Shown: positions 44,034 to 53,414 of the stretch, piece by piece
How positions within the stretch are numbered: the stretch's first letter is position 1
Layout of the letters: each line of letters begins with the position of its first letter
Origin: Qipengyuania sp. SS22
Lineage (GTDB): Bacteria > Pseudomonadota > Alphaproteobacteria > Sphingomonadales > Sphingomonadaceae
Length of the DNA stretch: 64,000 nt
Assembly (NCBI RefSeq): GCF_025736935.1
Contig: NZ_CP107048.1
Coordinates: 496,001-560,000 of the forward strand
Direction of reading: 5' to 3'
Made by a program: the position numbers and the translations under genes
Notes under the pieces: model-generated
The model's input: only the letters and a program-made list of their open reading frames with translations
What the model was told of the DNA's origin: nothing
Database searches by the model: none

Positions 44034-44786
44034 ATGGCAGGTGATTTACTCGACAATCGTGGCCGCGGCGATGTTCGCTGGTCATGGCCCCCGATCCATC
44101 CCGAAGGTCGCAAGTTCGGCGTCATCGCGGTGCTTGTCAGCCTTGTGTTCCTGATCGGTCTCGATTGGGAAATCATCGGCTGGCCACTGTTGCTGTTGTC
44201 ACTTGGCGTGTTCGCGTTCTTCCGCGATCCCGAGCGCGTGGTGCCGCAGGACGACAATCTGATCGTCGCCCCGGCCGATGGCCTGGTGTCGTTGATCGCC
44301 GAAGTCGAACCGCCCGAGGAATTGATGATCGACGATGGCAGCGGCCACGCCGGTTTGACGCCTGGCCCGGTCACGCGCATTTCGATTTTCATGTCGGTGT
44401 TCGATGTCCACATCAACCGCACACCGATCGCCGGGACCGTGCGCCGGGTGGTCTATATTCCCGGCAGCTTCGTCGATGCGGGCCTCGACAAGGCGAGCGA
44501 CGAAAACGAACGCCAGCATGTCCTGATCGAACGGATGGACGGGCAGAAGATCGGCTTCACGCAGATCGCCGGCCTCGTCGCGCGGCGGATCGTGCCCTTC
44601 GTAAAGCCCGGCGACAGTGTGGGCGTGGGCCAGCGGATCGGCCTGATCCGCTTCGGCAGCCGGGTCGATGTCTATCTGCCCGCCGGGACCGATTCTAGGG
44701 TCCTGCTCGGCCAGAAGGTCATAGCGGGTGAGACCGTGCTGGCCGAAATCGGTTCGCAGCGGCTGATCGAGGGCGTGTCGCAGTGA
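44034..44786 (+). CDS. psd: Phosphatidylserine decarboxylase proenzyme
   Basis: A 250-residue short-form PSD making phosphatidylethanolamine from phosphatidylserine. N-terminal hydrophobic anchor ([14 protein letters not shown]), [16 protein letters not shown], then [16 protein letters not shown] and the GS cleavage site in [11 protein letters not shown], whose Ser becomes the pyruvoyl group. The start is uncertain: a GTG at 44001 adds 11 residues; the ATG at 44034 is used. The stop overlaps pssA (GTGA), the expected partner. Confidence 0.94.
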   Translation: MAGDLLDNRGRGDVRWSWPPIHPEGRKFGVIAVLVSLVFLIGLDWEIIGWPLLLLSLGVFAFFRDPERVVPQDDNLIVAPADGLVSLIAEVEPPEELMIDDGSGHAGLTPGPVTRISIFMSVFDVHINRTPIAGTVRRVVYIPGSFVDAGLDKASDENERQHVLIERMDGQKIGFTQIAGLVARRIVPFVKPGDSVGVGQRIGLIRFGSRVDVYLPAGTDSRVLLGQKVIAGETVLAEIGSQRLIEGVSQ

Positions 44787-45595
44787 CTGTCCCCAGCGCC
44801 GACCCGGAGGGCGGAGCCCGCCTCGGCCCGAAGGCGACGGAAGACGAACAACCCACCGAAGTTCACACGCGGGCGCTGACCCTGCGCGCGATGATCCCCA
44901 ATGCGATTACCGCGGCGGCGCTGTGTTCGGGCCTGACCGGTATCCGCTTCGCGATCGACGAGAACTGGTCCGCTGCAGTGGTGGCAGTGATCATCGCCGG
45001 AATCCTGGACGGCATCGACGGACGGATTGCGCGCGCGCTCAAGGCGCAGTCGCGGTTCGGTGCGGAACTCGACAGCCTCGCCGATTCGCTGAGCTTCGGC
45101 ACTGCGCCGGCGATCATCGTCTTCCTGTGGTCGCTGGTGGCCGAGCCCCGGCTCGGCTGGTTTGCCGCGCTGGCGTTTGCGATCTGCTGCGCGCTGCGCC
45201 TGGCGCGCTTCAATGCGCAGATCGATGTGTCCGAGCAGCCGCACAAATCGCTTGGCTTCCTGACCGGCGTTCCCGCACCGATCGGGGCAGGGCTCGCCTT
45301 TTCCCCGTTCTATCTGTGGATGGCCACCGGTCTCGACGTGCTTCGCCATCCGCTGCTGGTAGGCATCTGGCTGACCGTCATCGCTCTGCTGATGATTTCA
45401 AACATGGCCACACCGAGCTGGACGTCGCTGCGTCCGCGCCGCGGAATACGGCTGGAAGTGCTGGCTTTCGTCGGCCTGACCTTCGCCGCGCTGCTGGTCG
45501 AACCCTGGTGGACGCTGAGTGCCATTTGCGCCGGGTATCTGCTGCTGCTGCCTTACAGCCTGCTGCGCTATTCGCGGGTCAAGCGGCGTAGCTGA
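44783..45595 (+). CDS. pssA: CDP-diacylglycerol-serine O-phosphatidyltransferase
   Basis: A 270-residue integral membrane CDP-alcohol phosphatidyltransferase that makes phosphatidylserine, the Psd substrate. The signature DG-x2-AR-x8-G-x3-D-x3-D is seen as [12 protein letters not shown]...GAELDSLAD near 72-100. About eight hydrophobic segments. Translation begins at a GTG overlapping the psd stop, so the two steps of phosphatidylethanolamine synthesis are coupled. Its 3' end overlaps by 17 bp the convergent small gene. Confidence 0.95.
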   Translation: MTVPSADPEGGARLGPKATEDEQPTEVHTRALTLRAMIPNAITAAALCSGLTGIRFAIDENWSAAVVAVIIAGILDGIDGRIARALKAQSRFGAELDSLADSLSFGTAPAIIVFLWSLVAEPRLGWFAALAFAICCALRLARFNAQIDVSEQPHKSLGFLTGVPAPIGAGLAFSPFYLWMATGLDVLRHPLLVGIWLTVIALLMISNMATPSWTSLRPRRGIRLEVLAFVGLTFAALLVEPWWTLSAICAGYLLLLPYSLLRYSRVKRRS

Positions 45596-45815
45596 CCTTG
45601 CCGCCGGAAGAACGCACCGTACCCGACCGATCGAACGCGGCCTGAGAGCCGGCAGTCGTTGCCGGTCGCAGTGCTGGCAAGGGGGCGGGCGCGCCCTTCA
45701 ACTCACCCCGCAGACGAGCGAAAGCGGACCACCAGCGCAGCCCGCTGTCGGCGAGCACGGTCGCCGTTGCCAGGCCGATGGCAGCGAGGAGGATAATGAG
45801 GAACAATGCGAACAT
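45579..45815 (-). CDS. Small single-pass membrane protein behind an SOS-box-like sequence
   Basis: A 78-residue protein: one N-terminal membrane helix (MFALFLIILLAAIGLATATVL), a Trp pair (LRWWSAFARLRGEL) and a Pro/Ala/Ser-rich tail. No family recognised. The ATG at 45815 follows GGGAG at 9 nt; the longer frame to 45938 starts inside the SOS-like box and is rejected. About 105 bp upstream is GTTC-N7-GTTC, the alphaproteobacterial LexA box pattern. By analogy with the small SOS-induced membrane division inhibitors of Caulobacter, a checkpoint role is possible but unproven. Confidence 0.68.
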   Translation of the reverse strand: MFALFLIILLAAIGLATATVLADSGLRWWSAFARLRGELKGAPAPLPALRPATTAGSQAAFDRSGTVRSSGGKVSYAA

Positions 45816-46166
45816 CGCGAAATCTCCCTGCCCGGTTGCCGAGAAGCCTGTTGACAGACCGGGGAAATCTAGTGGAAAACCCGTAGCGCCCGCCGGAGGT
45901 TCCGGCGAATGAGAACAATGTTCTCTTTTTGTTCTCAAGTGTCAAGCGTTTTCCCGTTCGGCTCCGCATTTTTTGCGGTAAATCGAGTCTGGATTTTCCC
46001 ACCTATCGACGCTAAGTGCGCGCGGTCCGCAGCGGATTCGGCCGATTATCGGCTGCAGCGCAGCGGGCAAATCCACATGGAAGGCGCACATACCGGTGCC
46101 CGCCGCGGGACATGACCGCATTCGGGTTCCAGCTTTCCAGAGGCATAACCGGAAAGGAATTTACTT
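45816..46166. other. 351-bp intergenic region, divergent promoters and rpsB leader
   Basis: No gene seen. It contains the SOS-like box at 45911-45934, a GC hairpin (CGCCGG/CCGGCG, 45891-45907) on the side of the small membrane gene, and a T-rich stretch around 45970-45976. The rest is the probable 5' leader of rpsB. The rpsB ribosome site is AAAGGA, 8 nt before the ATG at 46167. Confidence 0.6.
45911..45934. promoter_or_regulatory. Candidate LexA (SOS) box
   Basis: GTTC (45920-45923), 7 nt, GTTC (45931-45934) fits the alphaproteobacterial LexA consensus GTTC-N7-GTTC exactly. It is embedded next to a perfect dyad GAGAACA-a-TGTTCTC (45911-45925), so half-sites occur three times. It lies between the divergent rpsB and the 78-residue membrane protein gene; the latter is the more likely target. 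Confidence 0.6.
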
Positions 46167-46919
46167 ATGGCGGCTCCTACCGTCACGATGCAGGAACTGA
46201 TCGAGGCCGGCACGCACTTCGGCCACCAGACCCACCGCTGGAACCCGCGCATGAAGCCGTATATTTTCGGCGCGCGCAACGGCATCCACATCATCGACCT
46301 GTCGCAGACCGTACCGCTTTTCGCGCGCGCGCTCGACTTCATCCAGCAGACGGCCCGTTCGGGCGGCAAGGTGCTGTTCGTCGGTACGAAGCGGCAGGCG
46401 CAGGACGCGATCCGCGAAGCCGCGCTCGCTTCGGGCCAGCACTTCGTCAACCATCGCTGGCTCGGCGGCATGCTGACCAACTGGAAGACCATCAGCGAAC
46501 GCATCAAGTACCTCAAGACGCTTGACGAGCGCCTGTCGGGTGACACTGCGGGCCTGACCAAGAAGGAAGTGCTCGACCTGACCCGCAAGCGGGACAAGCT
46601 CGAAATGTCGCTCGGCGGCATTCGCAACATGGGCGGCATTCCCGACGTGATGTTCGTGATCGATGCCAACATGGAAGACCTGGCGATCAAGGAAGCCAAC
46701 GTTCTCGGCATCCCCGTGGTTGCGGTGCTCGACACCAATGTCGATCCCGAAGGCATCTCCTTCCCGATCCCGGGCAATGACGACGCGGCCCGCGCCATCC
46801 GTCTGTATTGCGATGCAGTCGCCAATGCCGCCAAGAGCGGCAAGGGTGACGGCGTGCAGGATTCGGGTGCCGATGTTGGCGCGATGGAAAACCCGCCGGA
46901 AGAAACCGTCGAGGCCTGA
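46167..46919 (+). CDS. rpsB: 30S ribosomal protein S2
   Basis: A 250-residue protein with the S2 blocks [21 protein letters not shown] at the start (split here: residues 6-26), [34 protein letters not shown] and [11 protein letters not shown]. An acidic C-terminal tail follows ([11 protein letters not shown]). The start has AAAGGA upstream. It forms the classical rpsB-tsf pair. Confidence 0.98.
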   Translation: MAAPTVTMQELIEAGTHFGHQTHRWNPRMKPYIFGARNGIHIIDLSQTVPLFARALDFIQQTARSGGKVLFVGTKRQAQDAIREAALASGQHFVNHRWLGGMLTNWKTISERIKYLKTLDERLSGDTAGLTKKEVLDLTRKRDKLEMSLGGIRNMGGIPDVMFVIDANMEDLAIKEANVLGIPVVAVLDTNVDPEGISFPIPGNDDAARAIRLYCDAVANAAKSGKGDGVQDSGADVGAMENPPEETVEA

Positions 46920-47029
46920 GCCCTCGATTGACCGGGCGCCATCACGCGCCCGTCACAAAGCGGAGTTAAGCGCCGGGCCGCCCATCAGCTGGCCCGGTGC
47001 CCGCACACCATACCAAGAAGGAAACGACC

Positions 47030-47956
47030 ATGGCTGCATTCACTGCTGCTGACGTAAAGGCCCTGCGCGAGAAGACCGGCGCGGGCATGATGGACGCCAA
47101 GAAGGCCCTCGAAGGCGCGAATGGCGATATCGAAGCCGCGGTCGACGCACTGCGCGCCAAGGGCCTCGCCACCGCCCAGAAGAAGTCGAGCCGCACTGCG
47201 GCCGAAGGTCTGGTCGGCGTGGCCGTCGAAGGCACCAAGGGCGTTGCCGTCGAAGTGAACTCGGAAACCGACTTCGTCGCCAAGAACGACAAGTTCCAGG
47301 ACTTCGTCCGCAAGACCACGCAGGTCGCGCTGAACGTCTCGGGCGACGACATCGAAACGCTCAAGGCTGCTTCCTATCCCGATGGCGGCACCGTTTCGGA
47401 CAAGCTGACCGACAATGTCGCAACCATCGGTGAGAACCAGCAGGTTCGCCGCATGAAGACCGTTTCGGTCACCAACGGCGTGATCGTGCCCTACATGCAC
47501 AACGCGGTTGCACCCGACCTCGGCAAGATCGGCGTTCTCGTCGCACTCGAGAGCGAAGGCGATACCGCCAAGCTCGAAGAGCTCGGCAAGAAGCTGGCCA
47601 TGCACATCGCCGCGGCATTCCCGCAGGCGCTGACCGCCGAAGGCCTCGATGCCGACGTGATCGAGCGTGAACGCGCGATCGCCAAGGAAAAGGCTGCCGA
47701 AAGCGGCAAGCCCGAAGCCGTCCAAGACAAGATGGTCGAAGGCGCGATCGGCAAGTATGCCAAAGAAAACGCGCTGCTCAGCCAGGTCTTCGTGATGGAT
47801 AACAAGACCCCCATCGCGCAGGTCGTCGAGCAGGCCGGCAAGGATGCCGGCGCCAAGATCGAGCTGGTGGACTATGTCCGCTTCCAGCTCGGCGAAGGCA
47901 TCGAGAAGGAAGAAAGCGATTTCGCCGCGGAAGTCGCGGCAGCCGTCGCTGGCTAA
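47030..47956 (+). CDS. tsf: Elongation factor Ts
   Basis: A 308-residue nucleotide-exchange factor for EF-Tu. It opens [26 protein letters not shown] (two blocks, the UBA-like domain), with the core motif [14 protein letters not shown] near 75-88. The start at 47030 follows AGAAGGAAA. It lies 110 bp after rpsB, and a terminator follows 24 bp after the stop. Confidence 0.98.
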   Translation: MAAFTAADVKALREKTGAGMMDAKKALEGANGDIEAAVDALRAKGLATAQKKSSRTAAEGLVGVAVEGTKGVAVEVNSETDFVAKNDKFQDFVRKTTQVALNVSGDDIETLKAASYPDGGTVSDKLTDNVATIGENQQVRRMKTVSVTNGVIVPYMHNAVAPDLGKIGVLVALESEGDTAKLEELGKKLAMHIAAAFPQALTAEGLDADVIERERAIAKEKAAESGKPEAVQDKMVEGAIGKYAKENALLSQVFVMDNKTPIAQVVEQAGKDAGAKIELVDYVRFQLGEGIEKEESDFAAEVAAAVAG

Positions 47957-47980
47957 TCCTGTGTATCGCGCACGATAGGG

Positions 47981-48000
47981 GGCTGGACCGCCAGCCTTTT
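47981..48000 (+). terminator. Rho-independent terminator of rpsB-tsf
   Basis: GGCTGG (47981-47986), 4-nt loop, CCAGCC (47991-47996), TTTT (47997-48000). Short but perfect and well placed after tsf. The next ~245 bp to pyrH hold no gene. Confidence 0.75.
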
Positions 48001-48244
48001 ATATGCGCAGTTTCCTGTGCCCGATTTTCCGGGTCGCCTGAATTCGGGAGCGGTCGTCGGACTTCGGTTCGGCGGCCGCTCTCGTATGCGGCGGGCGGGT
48101 TTTCCCCGCGATCATGCGGTGCCCCCGAAAACGGCGCGCTCGATTTTGCCCTCCACCGCCGATCCCCGGCTTTCCCTTTGCGCGTTTCCTGCTTCATGGC
48201 TAAGGACCCGCAACCCCCTACGCTACACGGATCCCTCTCCGCCC

Positions 48245-48961
48245 ATGCCCCTTACGACGATGAAACGTGTCCTCCTCAAGCTTTCGGGCGAGGTGCTGAT
48301 GGGGGATCAGCAATTCGGGATCGATCCGGCCTTCGTGCTGGAACTCGCGCAGGAAGTGAAGCAGGCGAAGGAAACCGGCCTTGAAATCTGCCTCGTCATC
48401 GGTGGGGGCAATATCTTTCGCGGCATGGCCGGTGCAGCGCAGGGGATGGACCGCGCACAGGCCGATTACATGGGCATGCTCGCCACGGTGATGAACGCAC
48501 TGGCGATGCAGAGTGCGCTCGAACAGATCGGCGTCCAGACCCGCGTGCAAAGTGCGGTGCAGATGGACCAGGTTTGCGAACCGGTTATCCGCCGCCGCGC
48601 CGAGCGCCACCTTGAAAAGGGCCGTATCGTGATCTTCGCAGCGGGTGTCGGCGCGCCCTATTTCACCACCGACAGCGGCGCAGCACTGCGCGCGGCGGAA
48701 ATGAATTGCGATGCGCTGCTGAAGGGCACCAGCGTCGACGGGGTCTATGACAGCGACCCCAAGAAGAACGCGGATGCCAAGCGTTTCGATACCGTGACTT
48801 ACGGCAAGGTGTTGGCCGATGACCTCAAGGTCATGGACGCCAGCGCCGTCGCGCTGTGCCGCGACAACCAGATTCCGATCGTCGTCTTCTCGATCCGCGA
48901 CAAGGGCAATCTTGCCCGTGTGCTGAGCGGCGAAGGCGTGCAGACGATCGTCAAGAACTGA
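48245..48961 (+). CDS. pyrH: Uridylate kinase
   Basis: A 238-residue hexameric UMP kinase of the amino-acid-kinase fold: [15 protein letters not shown], then [42 protein letters not shown] and [11 protein letters not shown]. Two starts are possible, 48245 (MPLTTMKRV) and 48260 (MKRVLL); the former is used. The frame further upstream to 48017 is non-homologous. First gene of the frr-uppS-cdsA-dxr run. Confidence 0.96.
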   Translation: MPLTTMKRVLLKLSGEVLMGDQQFGIDPAFVLELAQEVKQAKETGLEICLVIGGGNIFRGMAGAAQGMDRAQADYMGMLATVMNALAMQSALEQIGVQTRVQSAVQMDQVCEPVIRRRAERHLEKGRIVIFAAGVGAPYFTTDSGAALRAAEMNCDALLKGTSVDGVYDSDPKKNADAKRFDTVTYGKVLADDLKVMDASAVALCRDNQIPIVVFSIRDKGNLARVLSGEGVQTIVKN

Positions 48962-48989
48962 ACGCAAAGACAAGACAGAGGAAGCCGCC

Positions 48990-49547
48990 ATGGCCAAGTA
49001 CGACAAAGCCGATATCGAGCGCCGCATGAAAGGCGCCGTCGAAAGCCTCAAGAGCGATCTTGGCGGCCTGCGCACCGGCCGGGCGAACACCAGCCTGCTC
49101 GATCCCGTGATGGTCGAGGTCTATGGCTCAATGATGCCGCTCAACCAAGTCGCCACGGTCAGCGCGCCCGAACCGCGCATGCTCAGCGTGCAGGTATGGG
49201 ATAAGGCCAATGTCACTGCGGTCGAAAAGGGGATCGCCAAGGCCAATCTCGGGCTCAACCCGATGGCCGACGGGCAGAACGTGCGCCTGCCGATGCCCGA
49301 CCTGACCCAGGAACGGCGCAAGGAACTGGCCAAGCTGGCCGGCCAGTATGCCGAGCAGGCCAAGATCGCCATCCGCAACGTGCGCCGTGACGGGATGGAA
49401 GCGCTCAAGGATGACGAGAAGAAGAAGGCGATCTCGGAAGACGAGCGCAAGCGCGGCGAGGATGAAGTGCAGAAGCTGACCGACACCTATGTCGCCGAAG
49501 CCGATGCCACCGCTGCGCAGAAGGAAAAGGAAATCCTGACGCAGTAA
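48990..49547 (+). CDS. frr: Ribosome recycling factor
   Basis: A 185-residue L-shaped factor that splits post-termination ribosomes with EF-G. The family pattern is present: [23 protein letters not shown] near the start, [16 protein letters not shown], the [27 protein letters not shown] region near 110-135, and the C-terminal KKKAISEDE...VQKLTD. It lies 28 bp after pyrH. Confidence 0.98.
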   Translation: MAKYDKADIERRMKGAVESLKSDLGGLRTGRANTSLLDPVMVEVYGSMMPLNQVATVSAPEPRMLSVQVWDKANVTAVEKGIAKANLGLNPMADGQNVRLPMPDLTQERRKELAKLAGQYAEQAKIAIRNVRRDGMEALKDDEKKKAISEDERKRGEDEVQKLTDTYVAEADATAAQKEKEILTQ

Positions 49548-49572
49548 GGCGGACAGGACGCGGAGTGAAAGG

Positions 49573-50256
49573 ATGACTGGGGAAGGGGCGAGCGCCCGCC
49601 ATGTGGCCATCATCATGGATGGCAACGGCCGCTGGGCGAAGCGCAAGCATCTGCCCCGTGCGATGGGGCATCGCAAGGGTGTGGAAGCGGTGCGCGAACT
49701 GGTGCGCGGCCTCCAAGACACTTCAATCGAGTGCCTGACGCTTTACGCCTTCAGCAGCGAGAACTGGAAACGGCCTGAGGAAGAGGTCGATGACCTGATG
49801 AACCTGATGCGCAAGTTCATCAAATCCGACCTACCCGAATTCGTCGCCAATGACGTCAGGCTGCATATTCTCGGTGACTGGCGCGGACTTGCACCCGATA
49901 TCGTCGAAATGCTCGAAGATGCCTTGGAGCAGACCGTGCAGGGTTCGCGCACGCTGGCAGTGGCGTTGAATTACGGGTCGCATGCCGAGATCGTCCAGGC
50001 GGCGCGGCAGGCAGCGGCCGAGGGCGAGATCACCGAAGCCGGCATTGCCCGGCATCTCTACAGTGCGGAATTGCCGCCGCTCGACCTGTTGATCCGCACC
50101 AGCGGCGAAGTGCGGCTGTCGAATTTCCTCTTGTGGCAAGCGGCTTACGCGGAGATGCTGTTTCTCGACGTGCTGTGGCCGGACTTCACCCCCGAGCATT
50201 TGCAGCAGGCGCTGGCCGATTTCGCGGAGAGGGAGAGGCGCTTTGGCGGACGCTGA
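49573..50256 (+). CDS. uppS: Isoprenyl transferase (undecaprenyl diphosphate synthase)
   Basis: A 227-residue cis-prenyltransferase making the C55 lipid carrier of peptidoglycan. The catalytic Asp16 is in VAIIMDGNGRWAKR, followed by RAMGHRKGVEAV, YAFSSENWKRP and LLIRTSGEVRLSNFLLWQ...YAEMLF. In most relatives the penultimate motif reads SGE-R-SNFLLWQ, as here. The stop overlaps cdsA by 14 bp. Confidence 0.97.
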   Translation: MTGEGASARHVAIIMDGNGRWAKRKHLPRAMGHRKGVEAVRELVRGLQDTSIECLTLYAFSSENWKRPEEEVDDLMNLMRKFIKSDLPEFVANDVRLHILGDWRGLAPDIVEMLEDALEQTVQGSRTLAVALNYGSHAEIVQAARQAAAEGEITEAGIARHLYSAELPPLDLLIRTSGEVRLSNFLLWQAAYAEMLFLDVLWPDFTPEHLQQALADFAERERRFGGR

Positions 50257-50956
50257 GACATCTGCGGCATCGCCCGCACGCAAGAATGCCGACCTGCCGG
50301 TGCGCGTGCTTTCCGCCGTGGTGATGATCGCATTGGCTGTCGGCGCATTGGTCGCCGGTGCCCCGTGGTTCGGCTGGTTTATCCTCGCCGTCACGCTTGC
50401 GACCATGGTCGAGTTTGTCCTGCTGATGGTGAAGGCCACCCCGTCCGTGCCCTACCGCCTCGCCGGTATCCTCGGCGGCGCGATCTATATCGGGCTCGCG
50501 GGCTATATGCTGGCGCGGTTTCCGCTGCCGCTGGTGGTCGGCGTCATCGGAGCCGTCGTGTCCGTCGACAGCTTCGCCTATTTCTTCGGTCGCACGCTGG
50601 GTGGGCCCAAGATCGCCCCTTCGATCAGCCCATCCAAGACCTGGGCGGGCCTGCTGGGCGGGATCGTCGGTGCGACGGTCTGGATCGCGGTGTGGAGCTA
50701 TTTCGTCGCCTCGGCCATGCGCGGCGATGCGGCCGCTGTCATCGACAGCACGCAGTTCGTCCAGATGCTCGGGCTCGGCGCGTTGACCGCGGTGGCCGCA
50801 CAAGCGGGCGATTTTTTTGAAAGCTGGCTCAAACGCAAGGCGGGGGTGAAGGATTCGTCCAGGCTCATACCGGGCCATGGCGGTGTGTTCGACCGGACCG
50901 ACGGAATGATCCCCGTCGTGCTGCTCGCAGGCGTCCTTCTGGGCGCTGCGCAATGA
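50243..50956 (+). CDS. cdsA: Phosphatidate cytidylyltransferase
   Basis: A 237-residue integral membrane enzyme making CDP-diacylglycerol, the precursor used by PssA. About seven hydrophobic segments. The C-terminal signature SWLKRKAGVKDSSRLIPGHGGVFDRTD (two blocks) contains the K-D-G-D metal-site pattern. The start is a TTG at 50243 behind GAGAGG, inside uppS. The 3' end overlaps dxr by ATGA. It is a little shorter than E. coli CdsA, as in other alphaproteobacteria. Confidence 0.93.
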   Translation: MADAETSAASPARKNADLPVRVLSAVVMIALAVGALVAGAPWFGWFILAVTLATMVEFVLLMVKATPSVPYRLAGILGGAIYIGLAGYMLARFPLPLVVGVIGAVVSVDSFAYFFGRTLGGPKIAPSISPSKTWAGLLGGIVGATVWIAVWSYFVASAMRGDAAAVIDSTQFVQMLGLGALTAVAAQAGDFFESWLKRKAGVKDSSRLIPGHGGVFDRTDGMIPVVLLAGVLLGAAQ

Positions 50957-52104
50957 CCCGTTCGATCTCCATCCTCGGCGCGACGGGTTCGGTGGGCGAA
51001 CAGACGCTCGACCTCATTCGCCGCAATCCCGGCGACTGGAACGTCGTCGCGCTGACCGCCAATTCCAATGTCGCGGGTCTGGCTGCGGCGGCACGTGAGT
51101 TCGGTGCCGATATTGCGGTTGTCGCAGACGAGAATTGCCTCGGCGATCTGCGCGATGCGCTTGCCGGCAGCGGGATCGAAGCCGCGGCGGGGCGCAGCGC
51201 GCTGTGCGAAGCGGCCTCGCGTCCTGCCGCAATTACCGTCGCCGCAATCGTCGGCTGCGCCGGGCTTGGCCCGGTAATGGCGGCGATCGAGCAGGGCGGC
51301 ACGATTGCGCTGGCGAACAAGGAAGCGCTGGTGTCTGCGGGCGAGGTGATGACTGCGGCCGTCGCCAAGCACGGTGCCACGCTGCTGCCCGTCGACAGCG
51401 AGCACAATGCCATCTTCCAATGCTTGCAGGGCGGCAAGATCGCGGATGTCCGCTCGATCACGCTGACCGCCAGCGGTGGCCCTTTGCGTCTGGTCGAGGA
51501 TTTGTCCGCAGTGACGCCCGAACAGGCCATTGCGCATCCCAATTGGGATATGGGCGCCAAGATCAGTGTCGACAGCGCCACCATGTTCAACAAGGGCCTC
51601 GAACTGATCGAGGCACATCACCTGTTCCCCGTGGGCCTCGACCGGATCCGGATCGTCGTCCATCCGCAGAGCGTGATCCACTCGATGGTAGAATATCGCG
51701 ATGGCTCGACGCTGGCGCAGCTGGGGCCGTCCGATATGCGCGTACCGATCGCCTCGTGCCTCGCCTGGCCCGCGCGGATGGACACGCCCATGGCCCCGCT
51801 AGACTTGCCGGCAATTGGGGAAATGACCTTTTTCGCGCCCGACGAAGACCGCTTTCCTGCGACACGGCTGGCGCGGCAGGCCGCCGAAGCGGGCGGGGCG
51901 GTTCCGGCAGTGCTCAATGCCGCGAACGAAATCGCGGTGGCCGCTTTCCTGAAGCGTCAGATTGGGTTCAGCCGGATTGCGGTATTGGTCGAAAGCGTTC
52001 TCGATCAGGGTGATTTGCCCCCGGCGCCGCGGACCCTCGAAGAAGTCCTGCGCGTAGACGAAGACGCCCGCACCCGCGCCACCCGCATTCTGGAGCCTGC
52101 CTGA
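50953..52104 (+). CDS. dxr: 1-deoxy-D-xylulose 5-phosphate reductoisomerase
   Basis: A 383-residue NADPH-dependent enzyme committing carbon to the MEP isoprenoid pathway. NADPH site ILGATGSVGEQTL near 6-18, LANKEALVSAG near 118-128, metal and substrate site PVDSEHNAIFQ near 146-156, ASGGPLR, then MGAKISVDSATMFNKGLELIEA (two blocks) and the HPQSVIHSMVEYRDGS segment. It overlaps cdsA by 4 bp. Confidence 0.97.
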   Translation: MTRSISILGATGSVGEQTLDLIRRNPGDWNVVALTANSNVAGLAAAAREFGADIAVVADENCLGDLRDALAGSGIEAAAGRSALCEAASRPAAITVAAIVGCAGLGPVMAAIEQGGTIALANKEALVSAGEVMTAAVAKHGATLLPVDSEHNAIFQCLQGGKIADVRSITLTASGGPLRLVEDLSAVTPEQAIAHPNWDMGAKISVDSATMFNKGLELIEAHHLFPVGLDRIRIVVHPQSVIHSMVEYRDGSTLAQLGPSDMRVPIASCLAWPARMDTPMAPLDLPAIGEMTFFAPDEDRFPATRLARQAAEAGGAVPAVLNAANEIAVAAFLKRQIGFSRIAVLVESVLDQGDLPPAPRTLEEVLRVDEDARTRATRILEPA

Positions 52105-52106
52105 CC

Positions 52107-53249
52107 TTGGAACTGAACCTGCCTTTGTGGCTCTATTACGTCGTCGGTTTCCCGCTCTTGCTGGGGCCACTGGTGACGATCCACGAGCTGGGCCATTATC
52201 TGGTTGGCCGCTGGTTCGGCGTCCATGCCGAGGCGTTCTCGGTCGGATTCGGCAAAGAACTCTGGGGCTTCACGGACAAACGTGGCACGCGCTGGAAGCT
52301 CAGCGCGCTGCCGCTGGGCGGCTATGTCCAGTTCAAGGGTGACATGAACCCCGCAAGCATTCCCGATGCCGAGGCGGCTGCGCAAGCGACCGCGGAAGAG
52401 CGCGCGGGAAGCTTCCACCACGCTTCGCTGTGGAAGCGCGCGCTGATCGTTTTTGCGGGGCCTGCCACCAACATCCTGCTGACGCTGGCGATCTTCGCCG
52501 GTTTCTTCGCCTTTTACGGCAAGCCGGTTCCGGGCAATCCCGAAGAACAGCTGACCGTCGCCGAATTCGCCGAAATCTCGCCCGCACGCGCGGCGGGAAT
52601 CGCGATCGGCGACCGCATCGTCGCGGTCGAAAGCGAACGGATCGACGATTTCCGCGACCTCCAGGATTCGATCATGCTCTACCCCGGGCGTACGCTCGAC
52701 ATTACGGTCGAGCGGGGCGGGGCCGAACAGAGCTTCGCCGTGCCCGTCCGCAGCGTCGAGATGGAAGACCGGTTCGGCAATGTTTCCAAGATCGGGTTGA
52801 TCGGCATTGCGCCGGCCGCCGCCGGCTTCGAGTTCGAGCCGCAGGGCGTGATCGCTTCGCTTGGCCTGGCGGTCGATCATTCGATCGGGATCGTCGACAT
52901 GATGGTGACTGGTATCGGCCAGATATTCACCGGCGAACGGTCGGTCCAGGAACTGGGCGGCCCGGTCAAGATCGCGAAATTCTCGGGCGAACAGCTCAGT
53001 CTCGGTGCGATGGCCTTCATCAATTTCGCGGCGCTGATTTCGCTTAACTTGGCATTCATCAACCTCCTGCCAATTCCGGCGCTCGACGGCGGGCACCTGG
53101 CTTTCTACGCGGCAGAAGCTGTCCGCCGGAAGCCGGTCGGTCCCCGTGGAACCGAAGTGGCGTACCGCGCCGGTGTGGCACTCGTGCTCATGCTGATGGT
53201 GTTCGTCACAATCAACGATCTGGTGACGCTTCCCGTTTTCGGGAATTAG
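52107..53249 (+). CDS. rseP: RIP metalloprotease RseP (site-2 protease, M50)
   Basis: A 380-residue intramembrane zinc protease that cleaves anti-sigma factors and signal-peptide remnants. Zinc site HELGH (26-30) in the first membrane helix, a PDZ domain near 125-205, and the third zinc ligand in NLLPIPALDGGHL near the C-terminus. It starts at TTG 52107, 2 bp after dxr. It could also complete release of the ECF sigma factor of this window by cutting its single-pass anti-sigma, which is inference. Confidence 0.95.
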   Translation: MELNLPLWLYYVVGFPLLLGPLVTIHELGHYLVGRWFGVHAEAFSVGFGKELWGFTDKRGTRWKLSALPLGGYVQFKGDMNPASIPDAEAAAQATAEERAGSFHHASLWKRALIVFAGPATNILLTLAIFAGFFAFYGKPVPGNPEEQLTVAEFAEISPARAAGIAIGDRIVAVESERIDDFRDLQDSIMLYPGRTLDITVERGGAEQSFAVPVRSVEMEDRFGNVSKIGLIGIAPAAAGFEFEPQGVIASLGLAVDHSIGIVDMMVTGIGQIFTGERSVQELGGPVKIAKFSGEQLSLGAMAFINFAALISLNLAFINLLPIPALDGGHLAFYAAEAVRRKPVGPRGTEVAYRAGVALVLMLMVFVTINDLVTLPVFGN

Positions 53250-53414
53250 CCGGGGAAAGGGAGCGGGTAACCGGCAATAGACCGCAGCAAAGCTTGATCG
53301 CCACGGACGCATGGGGCAGGGGACGGCAAGGCCGCCCCGCACAACGCGGCCCGATGCCGGATCGGGGCTGCATCAGCCGGGTCTGCTGTAAGTGTAACGA
53401 GGACGGGAATCTCC

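Noticed and set aside
48017..48244. 76-residue N-terminal extension of pyrH
   Set aside because: Not part of the conserved UMP kinase; it reads through the intergenic region after the tsf terminator.
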